This document shows, in pieces, positions 34,336 through 42,780 of a DNA stretch of 64,000 nt. Origin of the DNA: Chitinophagaceae bacterium (GTDB lineage Bacteria > Bacteroidota > Bacteroidia > Chitinophagales > Chitinophagaceae); NCBI GenBank assembly GCA_947455215.1, contig CANGNA010000008.1, forward strand, positions 1 through 64,000, read 5' to 3'. Numbering within the stretch: position 1 is the first letter of the stretch; each line of letters begins with the position of its first letter. A model generated the notes under the pieces. It did no database searches. It saw only the letters and a list, made by a program, of their open reading frames with translations, and had not been told where the DNA came from. A program made the position numbers and the translations under genes.

Positions 34336-34863
34336 TTAATCTTCTATAATAGCTTTTATGCCCGCTCTCACGCGTTTATATTTCCCCCTCGTTATTGTCC
34401 ACATTATTACAATGATAAGGGTGAGTACGCCAATAGGAATAAGAAGCGGCAATGCATTAAATACCTTACTGCCGGCAAGCCAGCTAAAAAGAAGTATTAT
34501 AAATAGCAGGCTCAAAACAAGCCATAGTATAACAACAATATTCGTAAAGAAAATGGATTCTCCTGCACGCCGCAGCTCCACTGTCACGGTTACGCCACGT
34601 CCACTATATCTTATAGTAGTCTCAGCCTCATTATTAATGGGCATTGAAGAACCCCGGTTAACTATCCCTGAATCATAGAACTCCAGTATCACAATTTCTT
34701 CTTCAGCAACAGACACCATAACATTATCGTCAATCGTCAGCTGAGTGGTGAAATAGCGAAAGTTATCTTGCACGTTTGCCCAGTTTACCGGTTCTATTGC
34801 ATAGCTGTACTGTAACGACCGGCCAGACAAGGAGCAAAATATGTACTGGAAAAACTCTTTCAC
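34336..34863 (-). CDS. Two-helix membrane protein of unknown function
   Basis: The 175-residue protein has a soluble N-terminal half with strand-rich segments (VMVSVAEEEIVILEFYDSGIVN). Two adjacent membrane helices follow (about residues 107-127 and 138-157), then a basic tail (TRGKYKRVRAGIKAI). The start is a GTG at 34863, 12 bases after the TPR gene, with AAGGAACTG as a possible ribosome-binding sequence. The two genes are probably one operon. No family is recognised. Confidence 0.6.
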   Translation of the reverse strand: MKEFFQYIFCSLSGRSLQYSYAIEPVNWANVQDNFRYFTTQLTIDDNVMVSVAEEEIVILEFYDSGIVNRGSSMPINNEAETTIRYSGRGVTVTVELRRAGESIFFTNIVVILWLVLSLLFIILLFSWLAGSKVFNALPLLIPIGVLTLIIVIMWTITRGKYKRVRAGIKAIIED

Positions 34864-34875
34864 CTTGGTTATTTA

Positions 34876-35613
34876 TTACAGTTCCTTTTTCGACTTCTGT
34901 ATCCACTCCGCGTTCAGGCGGCGTACGTGTTTGGGGTGCAGGTCTTTTTCGTTTTGTATGGTTTGGAACTGTTCCCGGGCCTCGTTTGTGCGGCCAGCGT
35001 TTTTCAGCATCAACCCGTAGAAGTAGTGCCCCGCAATGGAGTGGTGTACCCGTACGCATTTCAGGTACTCTGTTTCTGCCTTTTCCATTTGCCCGTTGCC
35101 TTCCAGGGCGCGGGCGTATAGCAGGTCGTCTTCGGGTTTATCGAACCGGTTGTTCTTTTCTTTCAGTGCTTTTTCGAAATACTGCACGCTCTCTGCAAAC
35201 TGGTTGTCTTGAAACAGCAGGCGGGCCAATTCCAGCATCATACCGGGATCGTGCTCGTAAATGCCGGTGAGGCAGGAGCGTACCAACTCTATAGCACGGG
35301 TATACTGGCGCTGGCGGGCGTATTCTGCGGCCAGGTTGAGGCGGTTGGCATCGGTATCGGCCACGCGTAATGTGCGTTCCAGGTCTTTGATACGGCCGGT
35401 GGGGTTGATCGTGTATTGTACGTCGGTTGCTATTTTATCGGTGCGCAGGCCGGGCAATATCTCCCGCACAAAATAGATGACCGCGCCCACCAATGGCAGG
35501 AAGATGAGCAGGTACAGCCAATCTTTACGGTTAGTTTTTATGGCATGAAAAATAAAGATGACCTGGACGATACCTACCAGATAGTAATAAGATGAGTTTA
35601 TATAAGGGAACAT
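34876..35613 (-). CDS. Membrane-anchored TPR protein with PLDc_N-type domain
   Basis: The 245-residue protein has two N-terminal membrane helices with the pattern of the phospholipase D nuclease N-terminal domain (FIFHAIKTNRKDWLYLLIFLP, residues about 20-45). Five to six TPR-like helical repeats (about 75-235) follow, with LNLAAEYARQRQYTRAIEL, SVQYFEKALKEKN and ARALEGNGQMEKAETEYLKC. It is likely a scaffold facing the cytosol. It is probably the first gene of a two-gene operon. Confidence 0.7.
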   Translation of the reverse strand: MFPYINSSYYYLVGIVQVIFIFHAIKTNRKDWLYLLIFLPLVGAVIYFVREILPGLRTDKIATDVQYTINPTGRIKDLERTLRVADTDANRLNLAAEYARQRQYTRAIELVRSCLTGIYEHDPGMMLELARLLFQDNQFAESVQYFEKALKEKNNRFDKPEDDLLYARALEGNGQMEKAETEYLKCVRVHHSIAGHYFYGLMLKNAGRTNEAREQFQTIQNEKDLHPKHVRRLNAEWIQKSKKEL

Positions 35614-35668
35614 TCAACGTGTGGTTTTGGCAAAGAAATGAAAAATGCGGGATAGTTTGCGGCGATCG

Positions 35669-35684
35669 TGGCACTGATACTGCA
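35669..35684 (+). promoter_or_regulatory. Possible sigma-54 promoter upstream of hsp20
   Basis: TGGCAC, 5 bases, CTGCA matches the -24/-12 consensus (TGGCAC-N5-TTGCA) except for one base and preserves the GG-N10-GC spacing. It lies about 185 bases before the Hsp20 start, so the leader would be long. A chance match is possible. Confidence 0.3.
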
Positions 35685-35868
35685 GTCATATAATACCGAG
35701 CCGAGTATAATGCGCAATTATTATTCTTGAAAATATTGTTAAGTGACATACTATTTTTCATGCTGACAGTAATGGGGCTGAAAAAATTGCAAGTCATATG
35801 TCAAACTTTCTTATCAAGTGCTCCGGCATGATGGTTGCATGAAGATGAGTAAACAAAAGGAGGAAAAT

Positions 35869-36336
35869 ATGAACACGCTAATGAAAAGGACGAACGGCAC
35901 AAATGCGCCGGCAGCAGGTTTCAGCGGTATGGTGGATAGGATCTTCCAGGACAACCTGAACCGCTTTTTTAACGATGACTTTTGGGGTTTTAACGGGCCC
36001 GACCGGTCGCTAAGTGTGCCGGTCAATATCCGGGAGACAGCGAAGAGTTATGAAATAGATGTAATTGTGCCGGGACTTAAGAAAGATGATCTTAAAGTGA
36101 CGGCAGATGGCCATGTGCTTACCATCAGCTATGAGCATCGGAATGACGATACTGCGGCGCAGGACGGCTGGTTACGTAAAGAGTATAAAACGCGCTCTTT
36201 CAGTCGCAGCTTTACCATTGATGATACGGTGGATGTATCGAAGATAGCAGCCAGCTATGAGCAGGGTATCCTGCACGTGGACGTACCTAAGCGGCAAGAG
36301 GCGCAGGCACTCGCCCGTACTATAGAAATAAAATAA
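35869..36336 (+). CDS. Hsp20 / alpha-crystallin small heat-shock protein
   Basis: The 155-residue chaperone has a short N-terminal arm (GMVDRIFQDNLNRFFNDDFWG). The alpha-crystallin domain (about 48-140) contains PVNIRETAKSYEIDVIVPGLKKDDLKV, split here as NIRETAKSYEIDV and VPGLKKDDLKV, and ends with the A-x-x-x-n-GvL motif as ASYEQGILHVDVPKR. It holds unfolding proteins in an ATP-independent manner. The start at 35869 follows an unusually strong Shine-Dalgarno (AAAGGAGG), rare in this window. A 17-base hairpin follows. Confidence 0.93.
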   Translation: MNTLMKRTNGTNAPAAGFSGMVDRIFQDNLNRFFNDDFWGFNGPDRSLSVPVNIRETAKSYEIDVIVPGLKKDDLKVTADGHVLTISYEHRNDDTAAQDGWLRKEYKTRSFSRSFTIDDTVDVSKIAASYEQGILHVDVPKRQEAQALARTIEIK

Positions 36337-36347
36337 AGTAGGATTTT

Positions 36348-36384
36348 GAGGCTCGGCAGGCGTAGTATACGCCTGCCGAGCCTC
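36348..36384 (+). terminator. Long perfect hairpin after hsp20
   Basis: A 17-base perfect inverted repeat (36348-36364 with 36368-36384; GAGGCTCGGCAGGCGTA) has a GTA loop. There is no strong T-run, so termination is probable but not certain. Confidence 0.6.
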
Positions 36385-36451
36385 TATGTTAGCTGGTTTT
36401 CTTGTTGTTATTTGACCGGCAGTTATTGTTGAACCTTAAAACGTTAAACAT

Positions 36452-36769
36452 ATGGCTACCCTTCAAAAAATATTTGAGAATATTCAACGCTTAGCCGGGA
36501 TAGTTGGTGTTGTGTTCCTGGTTGCGTTTTTATTTACCTGTTTTATTTCCGGGCTGCTTTTATTCATGCCCATTTTTGTAGTGATCGCCCTGTCCTTGCT
36601 CATGGCCACACAAATACGCGCTGCGTATTTGCGTGCCAGGGCTGTGGCAGGGTCCTATTTTGCACACGAGCTTTCGTCGCTATCGAAGATATGGGCTATG
36701 CATAGGCGCCATATTATTCACTACAGGAAGAATAACGCACAGCATCGGAATGCAGGCTTTACAGTATAA
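36452..36769 (+). CDS. Small two-helix membrane protein with basic tail
   Basis: The 105-residue protein has two adjacent hydrophobic helices (about residues 15-35 and 38-58). A His/Arg-rich cytosolic tail (WAMHRRHIIHYRKNNAQHRN) follows. No family is recognised. It stands alone between the hsp20 hairpin and a convergent lipoprotein gene. Confidence 0.5.
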   Translation: MATLQKIFENIQRLAGIVGVVFLVAFLFTCFISGLLLFMPIFVVIALSLLMATQIRAAYLRARAVAGSYFAHELSSLSKIWAMHRRHIIHYRKNNAQHRNAGFTV

Positions 36770-36779
36770 GTGTCTTTCG

Positions 36780-37298
36780 CTACTGTTTGGTATAATTCCC
36801 GTTTATAGAATAGGTTACCCCATCTGCTACATTGTCGTAAGTATAATTACTTGTAGCAGCTGTGGCGTCAAGTAGATGTATCGTTCCGCTGATGGTATCG
36901 GGGATGGCAGTAGCGGTGCTGATGAGCCGCTTATAAAAAGTAATGGTCGACCTGTTGGCATCTATGATACCGGTAATGGTCTTACCGGCCGGCTGCCCTG
37001 CCAGAAAGCTGACAGACACAGTGGTGTCTGTAGCGCCGGGTGCTATTACCAGTGTTTGCATGTAGTTTGTTGCAGCGTTTACATTGTCGTAGCCCTTCCA
37101 ACTGCCGGTGAAGCTCAACTGATCGCAGTGAGCGCCCGTATAGGCCGGAGGGCACAGGCAGGCGTTATCGGTACAGGTGCCGCCATTATTGCACACTACG
37201 CTGCACTTATCGTCGGGTGTGCAGGATGTATATAATATTGCTGCCGCCGAAATGATGACAGTAAGTATGCTGATGATGCCGGTACGCAAACGGGACAT
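36780..37298 (-). CDS. Secreted lipoprotein with an EGF-like domain (copy 3)
   Basis: The 172-residue protein has a signal peptide with lipobox (LYTSC) and an EGF-like module (C-x3-C-x5-C-x4-C-x1-C-x8-C; CNNGGTCTDNACLCPPAYTG). A beta-rich Thr-heavy region follows, starting FTGSWKGYD. It is related to the proteins at 2186 and 3291 over the whole length, although 33 kb away. The start MSRLRTG at 37298 fits the signal peptide; the longer frame does not. Confidence 0.68.
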   Translation of the reverse strand: MSRLRTGIISILTVIISAAAILYTSCTPDDKCSVVCNNGGTCTDNACLCPPAYTGAHCDQLSFTGSWKGYDNVNAATNYMQTLVIAPGATDTTVSVSFLAGQPAGKTITGIIDANRSTITFYKRLISTATAIPDTISGTIHLLDATAATSNYTYDNVADGVTYSINGNYTKQ

Positions 37299-37424
37299 AG
37301 CGTATAATTTTTTGCAAAATAAAGGTAGTAAAGGATCCGTGCCAACAGGTATTATTAAGTTTTTTATAAGAATGATGCAATTCAATAAACCTTACATTTG
37401 ACCATATAAAGTATTACAAAGAAC

Positions 37425-39266
37425 ATGATGCCTGGCAAGTGGCTTAAAATAGTATTGGTGAGTGGCATGGCAATAATGTCTTGCGACACTTTGTGGGCGC
37501 AGGGCGGCACATGGACAGCGCCGCCTGTAAACAGGCTGGAAAAGGCCCAGGGCTACGAGGCTACCAGGGAATATGATAAGGCCATAGAATTGTATCGTCA
37601 GCTATACGAGGAAAGCGGCGAGGCCATGTACCCGCCCTATATCAATGTACTGATCGCCGCGCAGAAATATAAAGATGCCGAGAAGGTAGCGCAGGGGCTT
37701 ATTGCCAAAAACAGCACTACCAATATGCCCGAGGTGGACCTGGGGCGTATATATAAACTGGAAGGCAAGGATAAAAAAGCGGCGGAAATGTTTGACGGTG
37801 TGGTGGCCCGGATCAACGGCGACGACATGCTTACCCAACGTATTGTAAGGGCATTTACCGATGCCGGCCTTAACGATTACGCTATAAAGGCGTATGAGAC
37901 TGCCATACAAAAGCTGGGCAACTCTATACTCTATGGTTTGCAGCTGGCAACGCTTTATGCAAAGGCCGATAAACTGGATAAGGCCATGGAGACGGTACTG
38001 GCTACCGGGCCGGGGCAGTTCTTTACCATAGAGAATGTAAAAGCACTCTTCCTGCAATGGATAGGTACGGACCCAAAGAAGTTGCAAACGGCACAGAAGT
38101 ATCTGTTGAAACGCATCAACGATGATCCGGGCAATATCTTTTATGTGCAGTTGCTTACGTGGATATATACCCAGAAAGATGACTGGGATGGCGCCCTGAT
38201 ACAGATGGAGGCGATAGACGAGCGGAACAATGAAGATGGCCGCACATTGATAGACTTTGCAGCCACGGCAGTAAGGGCAGAAAAATATCAGACAGCATAT
38301 AAGGCATACGACGAGGTGCTGGCCAAAGGCGCAGATAGGCCGCTGTATGCGGTAGCAAAAAAGGAAAAGATGAGCGCAGAGTTGCAGGAATTGCAACACA
38401 CCCCCGACTACAAACCGGAGACCGTTACCAGCCTGCTGGGTGAGTATAATGAGTTGTTTAACACGTACCCTTCTTTTTATGGTACACCCACCGTGAGCGA
38501 TTATGCCATGGTGGCGGCCCAATATGCCGACAGTATAGATAAGGGCATTGCCATTTTAGAAAAGGCGATCAAATACCCGGACACCAAGCCAAAGCTGGCC
38601 GGTACACTGAAGCTGCAGTTGGGCGACTATTACCTGATAAAGGGCAAAGTGTGGGAAGCATCGCTGCTGTATAGCCAGGTAGATAAAGAATTTAAGCAGG
38701 ATGCGCAGGGCGAGGAGGCCCGTTTCCGCAATGCCAAGCTGCATTATTACCGTGGCGATTTTGACTGGGCCCAGAGCATGCTTACAGTACTGAAACGCAG
38801 TACCAGCGAACTGATAGCCAATGACGCGCTGTTCCTGTCGGTGCAGATAACGGAGAATGCGCCCGATAGTAACTACTATGCGCTGTCGCGCTTTGCGTAT
38901 GCTGACCTGTTGCTGTTCCAGAACAAGGATAAACAGGCCGAAGCATTGCTGGACAGCATATCGGCAGCCTTCCCTAAACATGAGCTGAATGACGATATCA
39001 TTATGCAACGTGCCAAGATAGAACTGAAGCACCGCCAATATGATAAGGCCATAGCGTTACTGACCGACATAGCACAGAAATACAGCCAGGATGTGCTGGC
39101 CGATGATGCCATCTTCCAGATAGCGGAGATATATTATAACAACCTGCACAAGAAAGACAGCGCCAAGGAATATTACGAACGGTTAATAATAGACTACCCT
39201 GGCAGCACATTTGTGCAAACTGCCCGCCAACGCCTGCAGGATATCAATAACCCTGTAGCGCCATAG
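37425..39266 (+). CDS. Secreted TPR-repeat protein
   Basis: The 613-residue protein has a signal peptide (ending LWAQ) and then tetratricopeptide-like repeats throughout. Examples are YEATREYDKAIELYRQLY near residue 44, AEKVAQGLIAK, KDKKAAEMFDGVVARI, and C-terminal YDKAIALLTDIAQKYSQDVLADDA and SAKEYYERLIIDYPGS. The last repeats resemble YbgF/BamD-type periplasmic TPRs. A periplasmic scaffold in envelope assembly is likely. There is no partner gene next to it. Confidence 0.75.
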   Translation: MMPGKWLKIVLVSGMAIMSCDTLWAQGGTWTAPPVNRLEKAQGYEATREYDKAIELYRQLYEESGEAMYPPYINVLIAAQKYKDAEKVAQGLIAKNSTTNMPEVDLGRIYKLEGKDKKAAEMFDGVVARINGDDMLTQRIVRAFTDAGLNDYAIKAYETAIQKLGNSILYGLQLATLYAKADKLDKAMETVLATGPGQFFTIENVKALFLQWIGTDPKKLQTAQKYLLKRINDDPGNIFYVQLLTWIYTQKDDWDGALIQMEAIDERNNEDGRTLIDFAATAVRAEKYQTAYKAYDEVLAKGADRPLYAVAKKEKMSAELQELQHTPDYKPETVTSLLGEYNELFNTYPSFYGTPTVSDYAMVAAQYADSIDKGIAILEKAIKYPDTKPKLAGTLKLQLGDYYLIKGKVWEASLLYSQVDKEFKQDAQGEEARFRNAKLHYYRGDFDWAQSMLTVLKRSTSELIANDALFLSVQITENAPDSNYYALSRFAYADLLLFQNKDKQAEALLDSISAAFPKHELNDDIIMQRAKIELKHRQYDKAIALLTDIAQKYSQDVLADDAIFQIAEIYYNNLHKKDSAKEYYERLIIDYPGSTFVQTARQRLQDINNPVAP

Positions 39267-39385
39267 TTGCCATATATAATGATGATTAACAGGTGGATAA
39301 GCTTGTTTTTTCAAAAAATGCCGGGTTGCGCCCATAGTTTGGCATAAAACCTTTATTTTTGCTACCCTTTTACATATATATAAAT

Positions 39386-39955
39386 ATGCAGTATAGAGAG
39401 ATCGTATCAGTAACCGGATTGAGTGGATTGTACCAGTTATTGACCACCAAGAGCGACGGAGCCATAGTGCGCAACATTGGAGATAAGACTACCAAGTTCA
39501 TCTCTGCCCGCCAGCACAACGTTACCCCGCTCGAAAGCATCGAGGTATATACTACTTCAGATAACGTGCGCCTGCACAATGTGTTCCAGAGCATGCAGCA
39601 GAGCGAGGCTACTACTCCACTGGCCGACCCTAAGTCGTCTAACGATGTGATCAAGGGTTACTTCCGTGTAGTGTTCCCTGATTTTGATGAGGAGCGCGTA
39701 TATGTAAGCGACATGAAGAAGATGCTGAAGTGGTATGAACTGCTGAAAGCAAACGATCTGCTGAACTTTGACGTGGCTGCTGAAGAAGCACCTGCTACAG
39801 AAGAAGCGCCTGCTGCTGTGGAAGTACCGGCTGAAGAAAAGCCAGCTAAGAAGGCTGCTGCCAAGAAGAAGAAGGCAGAACCAGCTGCTGAGGGTGAAGC
39901 AGAAGAGAAGCCAGCTAAGAAGGCTGCTCCTAAAAAGAAGAAGACAGAAGAGTAA
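39386..39955 (+). CDS. DUF5606 protein with a Lys/Ala-rich tail
   Basis: The 189-residue protein starts MQYREIVSVTGLSGLYQLL, the typical N terminus of DUF5606, a conserved Bacteroidota domain. It continues through YFRVVFPDFDEERVYVSDMKKMLKWY (positions about 92-117). The last 60 residues are low-complexity Ala/Glu/Pro/Lys with KKAAAKKKK and KKAAPKKKK blocks, like histone-H1-type or DNA-binding tails. Nucleic-acid binding through the basic tail is inferred. It has a terminator directly after it. Confidence 0.8.
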   Translation: MQYREIVSVTGLSGLYQLLTTKSDGAIVRNIGDKTTKFISARQHNVTPLESIEVYTTSDNVRLHNVFQSMQQSEATTPLADPKSSNDVIKGYFRVVFPDFDEERVYVSDMKKMLKWYELLKANDLLNFDVAAEEAPATEEAPAAVEVPAEEKPAKKAAAKKKKAEPAAEGEAEEKPAKKAAPKKKKTEE

Positions 39956-39978
39956 TCATTTTCTGCTACCTATATTTA

Positions 39979-40010
39979 CACAGCCCGCAACTTGCGGGCT
40001 GTTGTGTTTT
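39979..40010 (+). terminator. Terminator of the DUF5606 gene
   Basis: ACAGCCCGCAA and TTGCGGGCTGT pair around a tight loop, followed by TGTGTTTT. Confidence 0.75.
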
Positions 40011-40111
40011 AGCGGCCGTTTGTTTGTTAAGATTTTAATAAAGGGCTACCTTAGGAAAACCGCATGATAATGGCATGCGTTTATTATATCCAAACAATCA
40101 AACCAATACAC

Positions 40112-40630
40112 ATGCGTACATCATTATTGCTGGTGTTCTGTTTCTTCGTCATGGCCAGTTGTGCCAATGCGCAGCGGTCGAACACCAATGCCAGCCACAA
40201 GAACAATCCATATTATTCCCGTACTGATACTACACCGTTGCATGTGAGCAATGCCGAATGGAAGAAGGTGCTGCCGGCAGAGGTGTATGACATAGCACGC
40301 ATGAAAGGCACAGAATATGCCTATAGCGGCGAATACTACAAGACCGACGAGAAGGGCACCTACTACTGCTTTGCCTGCGGCAATAAGCTGTTCCGGTCTA
40401 CGGGCAAGTTTGCCAGCACCTGTGGGTGGCCAAGCTTCTTTGAGACCATCAGGCCCAATGCAGCTAAATATACCCCGGACAATTCTCATGGCATGGAACG
40501 CACAGAAGTGACCTGTGGCCGCTGCGGCGCGCACCTGGGTCACTTGTTTGATGACGGTCCGCCACCAAGCTATAAGAGATATTGCATGAACTCGCTGGTA
40601 CTGGAATTTGTGCCTGATGCACATAAATAG
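40112..40630 (+). CDS. msrB: Secreted peptide-methionine (R)-S-oxide reductase (MsrB)
   Basis: The 172-residue enzyme reduces methionine-R-sulfoxide in proteins. A signal peptide with a lipobox-like VMASC suggests an envelope location. The MsrB domain (about 40-172) has the two zinc CxxC pairs (CFACG and CGRCG), CGWPSF, HLGHLFDDGPPPSYKRY and the catalytic Cys in RYCMNS. It would repair oxidised periplasmic or surface proteins. Family start motifs agree (EWKKVLPAEVYDIAR). It is convergent with the histidine kinase gene, 7 bases apart. Confidence 0.92.
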   Translation: MRTSLLLVFCFFVMASCANAQRSNTNASHKNNPYYSRTDTTPLHVSNAEWKKVLPAEVYDIARMKGTEYAYSGEYYKTDEKGTYYCFACGNKLFRSTGKFASTCGWPSFFETIRPNAAKYTPDNSHGMERTEVTCGRCGAHLGHLFDDGPPPSYKRYCMNSLVLEFVPDAHK

Positions 40631-40637
40631 TGCGTGC

Positions 40638-42680
40638 TTACGACTGCGCTACAGGTAGCGATATGTAGAAGGTAGAGCCTTTATCTTCCTTGCTTTCGAA
40701 CCATACACGGCCGCCGCTGTCCTCTATTATCTTTTTGCTGATAGACAGGCCCAGCCCGAACGATTGTTCGCCCTGCGTGCCACGACGTTTGGCCTCGGAA
40801 AACTCATCAAATACATGAGGTTTCATTTTATCGGGTATGCCGATGCCATTGTCTGCAACGCTAATAATAGCTGTGTTGACGGTAGCCACCAGTGATACTT
40901 CTACCTTATCGCCGGGTTTGCTGAACTTGATAGCATTGGTGATGAAGTTGTTGATCACACGATTGATGTTCTCTTTATTGGCGTTGATGGGCACGGGCCG
41001 GTCGGCGCCTTTAAGTATAAGCTCCTGCTGTTTTTCACCGGCCCTGAAGCGCAATAAGGATACTGCATTGCCCAGCAGTTCATTCACGTCAAATACCTCG
41101 GGCACCGCTTTTGTCCTGGCATCGGCCTTGTTGCTGCGGGCCAATAACTCGTTGATAAGCGACAACTGGCTCTGGCAAGACACATTGATCAGGCGGAGCA
41201 TATTCTTTGCTTCGCCTTCTTCCACCTCATCCATTACCAATTCTGTAAGCATGGTGATGGCACTTACCGGTGAGCGGAGGTCGTGAGCCACTACGTGCAG
41301 GATGCGGTCTTTCTCGCGGTTGCTTACTACCAGCTCGTCCATGGCTGTGGCCAGTTGTTTGTTCTGCACGTTTATCTTGTCGTTGAGTGCCTGCATCTCT
41401 TTCAGGGTCTTGCGCGATCTGCGGTAGTTGAACAGCACGCCAACACTTACTATAAGAATGATAACAATGAACGCCACTGAAGCGAGCAGGTAAGCCTTGG
41501 CCACCTGGTTGTTCTTACGGAGGATGCTCAACTGGTATTCTTTCTCCTGGTTCTGCATCAGCTGGGCATAGTCTGTTTGTTTCAGCTGCTGGCTGCTCCG
41601 TTCCAGCGCCTCTTTGTGCTGCAGGTAGCTGTTGATGAAGTCTGTTGCTGCATGCCACTCGCCCTGTCGGCGGTCATGGTCAAACATCAGCTTGTTCCAG
41701 CGCATATAGATGGTCTCATCCTCAATGCTGTCCATAGCGTGTTTCATACCATTGAGTGTGGCCAGCATCATAGGGGCATTACCGTTTTTTTGGTATAGTT
41801 CTGCCAGCTTCATGCTGGTGTACAAGGCGTCTTTATTATCGTAGGCGGGTTTGGTGTTGATGGCGATACTCTTGTTCAGCAAAGCGATGGCGGTATCGTA
41901 TTGCAGTCGGGCTATCAGCACATCGGCAATATTGCCATAGGCAACCGCATGAGCCACCTCGGCAAACTTGTTGATGTTGGGGTCCGTATATTTTACATGC
42001 TCAGTGTCTATGTACACCAGCAGTTGCTCGTAACGCCGAAGGGCAGAGTCGTACAAGCCCAGGTGCCCCTGCGCCAGTGCTATGTTGGTTTCCAGTTCGC
42101 ACCGGCGATAGAAGATCACATTGCCGTCCTTGCATCTGCCGGTCTCGTTCCACGATGCTGTAAAGTACTTAATGGCTTCCCTGTATTTCTCCTGCCGGTA
42201 GCAGATCATGCCCAGGTGATACGACTGATCGGCCAGCAGGCAGGTATCTCCGGTCATTACTACGGATACGCGAGCCTTGTAGTAATATTCAAAAGCAGTG
42301 GCCAGGTTATTGACCTCGAAGAACATATTGCCCTTGTTGTTGAGGGCATCGGCATATACAGCGGGATATTTATTCTTCAGATCGTAGTGTTCCAGTGCGT
42401 AGATGATGCTATCGACATACAGGTTGTTGGTGTCGGTTGCCTCCTGGCGGTAATAGAACTCTTTTTTACATTGATAGACCCGTAGCCGTAGTTCTCCATT
42501 ATCGCTGTCGCGTGCAACAAGAGAGTCGAGCGTATGCAGTACTGTGCGGCCTGCACCGGCTTTGATGTTTTGGTAAACGGCATCAGTAACCGGTTCAAAG
42601 TACCGGTTGTTGGTATTGTGGCAGCCGGCCATAACGACCAGCAACCCCGAGAGCAGGAGGCAATAGATCTGTGTTTTCAA
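40638..42680 (-). CDS. TPR-containing sensor histidine kinase
   Basis: The 680-residue kinase has an N-terminal signal/lipobox (VVMAGC). A periplasmic TPR-like helical region (about 60-370) follows, then a membrane helix near 398-418 and a coiled coil (KEMQALNDKINVQNKQL). The HisKA domain has the phospho-acceptor HDLRSPVSA (about residue 465), and HATPase_c carries NNFITNAIKFSKPGD, VADNGIGIPD and GLGLSISKKII. No response regulator is adjacent. The start is a TTG at 42680; no ATG gives the signal sequence. The sensed signal is unknown. Confidence 0.88.
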   Translation of the reverse strand: MKTQIYCLLLSGLLVVMAGCHNTNNRYFEPVTDAVYQNIKAGAGRTVLHTLDSLVARDSDNGELRLRVYQCKKEFYYRQEATDTNNLYVDSIIYALEHYDLKNKYPAVYADALNNKGNMFFEVNNLATAFEYYYKARVSVVMTGDTCLLADQSYHLGMICYRQEKYREAIKYFTASWNETGRCKDGNVIFYRRCELETNIALAQGHLGLYDSALRRYEQLLVYIDTEHVKYTDPNINKFAEVAHAVAYGNIADVLIARLQYDTAIALLNKSIAINTKPAYDNKDALYTSMKLAELYQKNGNAPMMLATLNGMKHAMDSIEDETIYMRWNKLMFDHDRRQGEWHAATDFINSYLQHKEALERSSQQLKQTDYAQLMQNQEKEYQLSILRKNNQVAKAYLLASVAFIVIILIVSVGVLFNYRRSRKTLKEMQALNDKINVQNKQLATAMDELVVSNREKDRILHVVAHDLRSPVSAITMLTELVMDEVEEGEAKNMLRLINVSCQSQLSLINELLARSNKADARTKAVPEVFDVNELLGNAVSLLRFRAGEKQQELILKGADRPVPINANKENINRVINNFITNAIKFSKPGDKVEVSLVATVNTAIISVADNGIGIPDKMKPHVFDEFSEAKRRGTQGEQSFGLGLSISKKIIEDSGGRVWFESKEDKGSTFYISLPVAQS

Positions 42681-42780
42681 GAGGTAACGGCGATAAAGGG
42701 TAAAAAACTTCCGTTTGGTAAAAATACCTTAAATAGATTACATTTTATGTCATTAACAAAAACACGTTAATGGGAGAAAG

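Noticed and set aside
37602-38522. 306-codon minus-strand frame
   Set aside because: Shadow of the TPR protein gene; no recognisable domain and no start signal.
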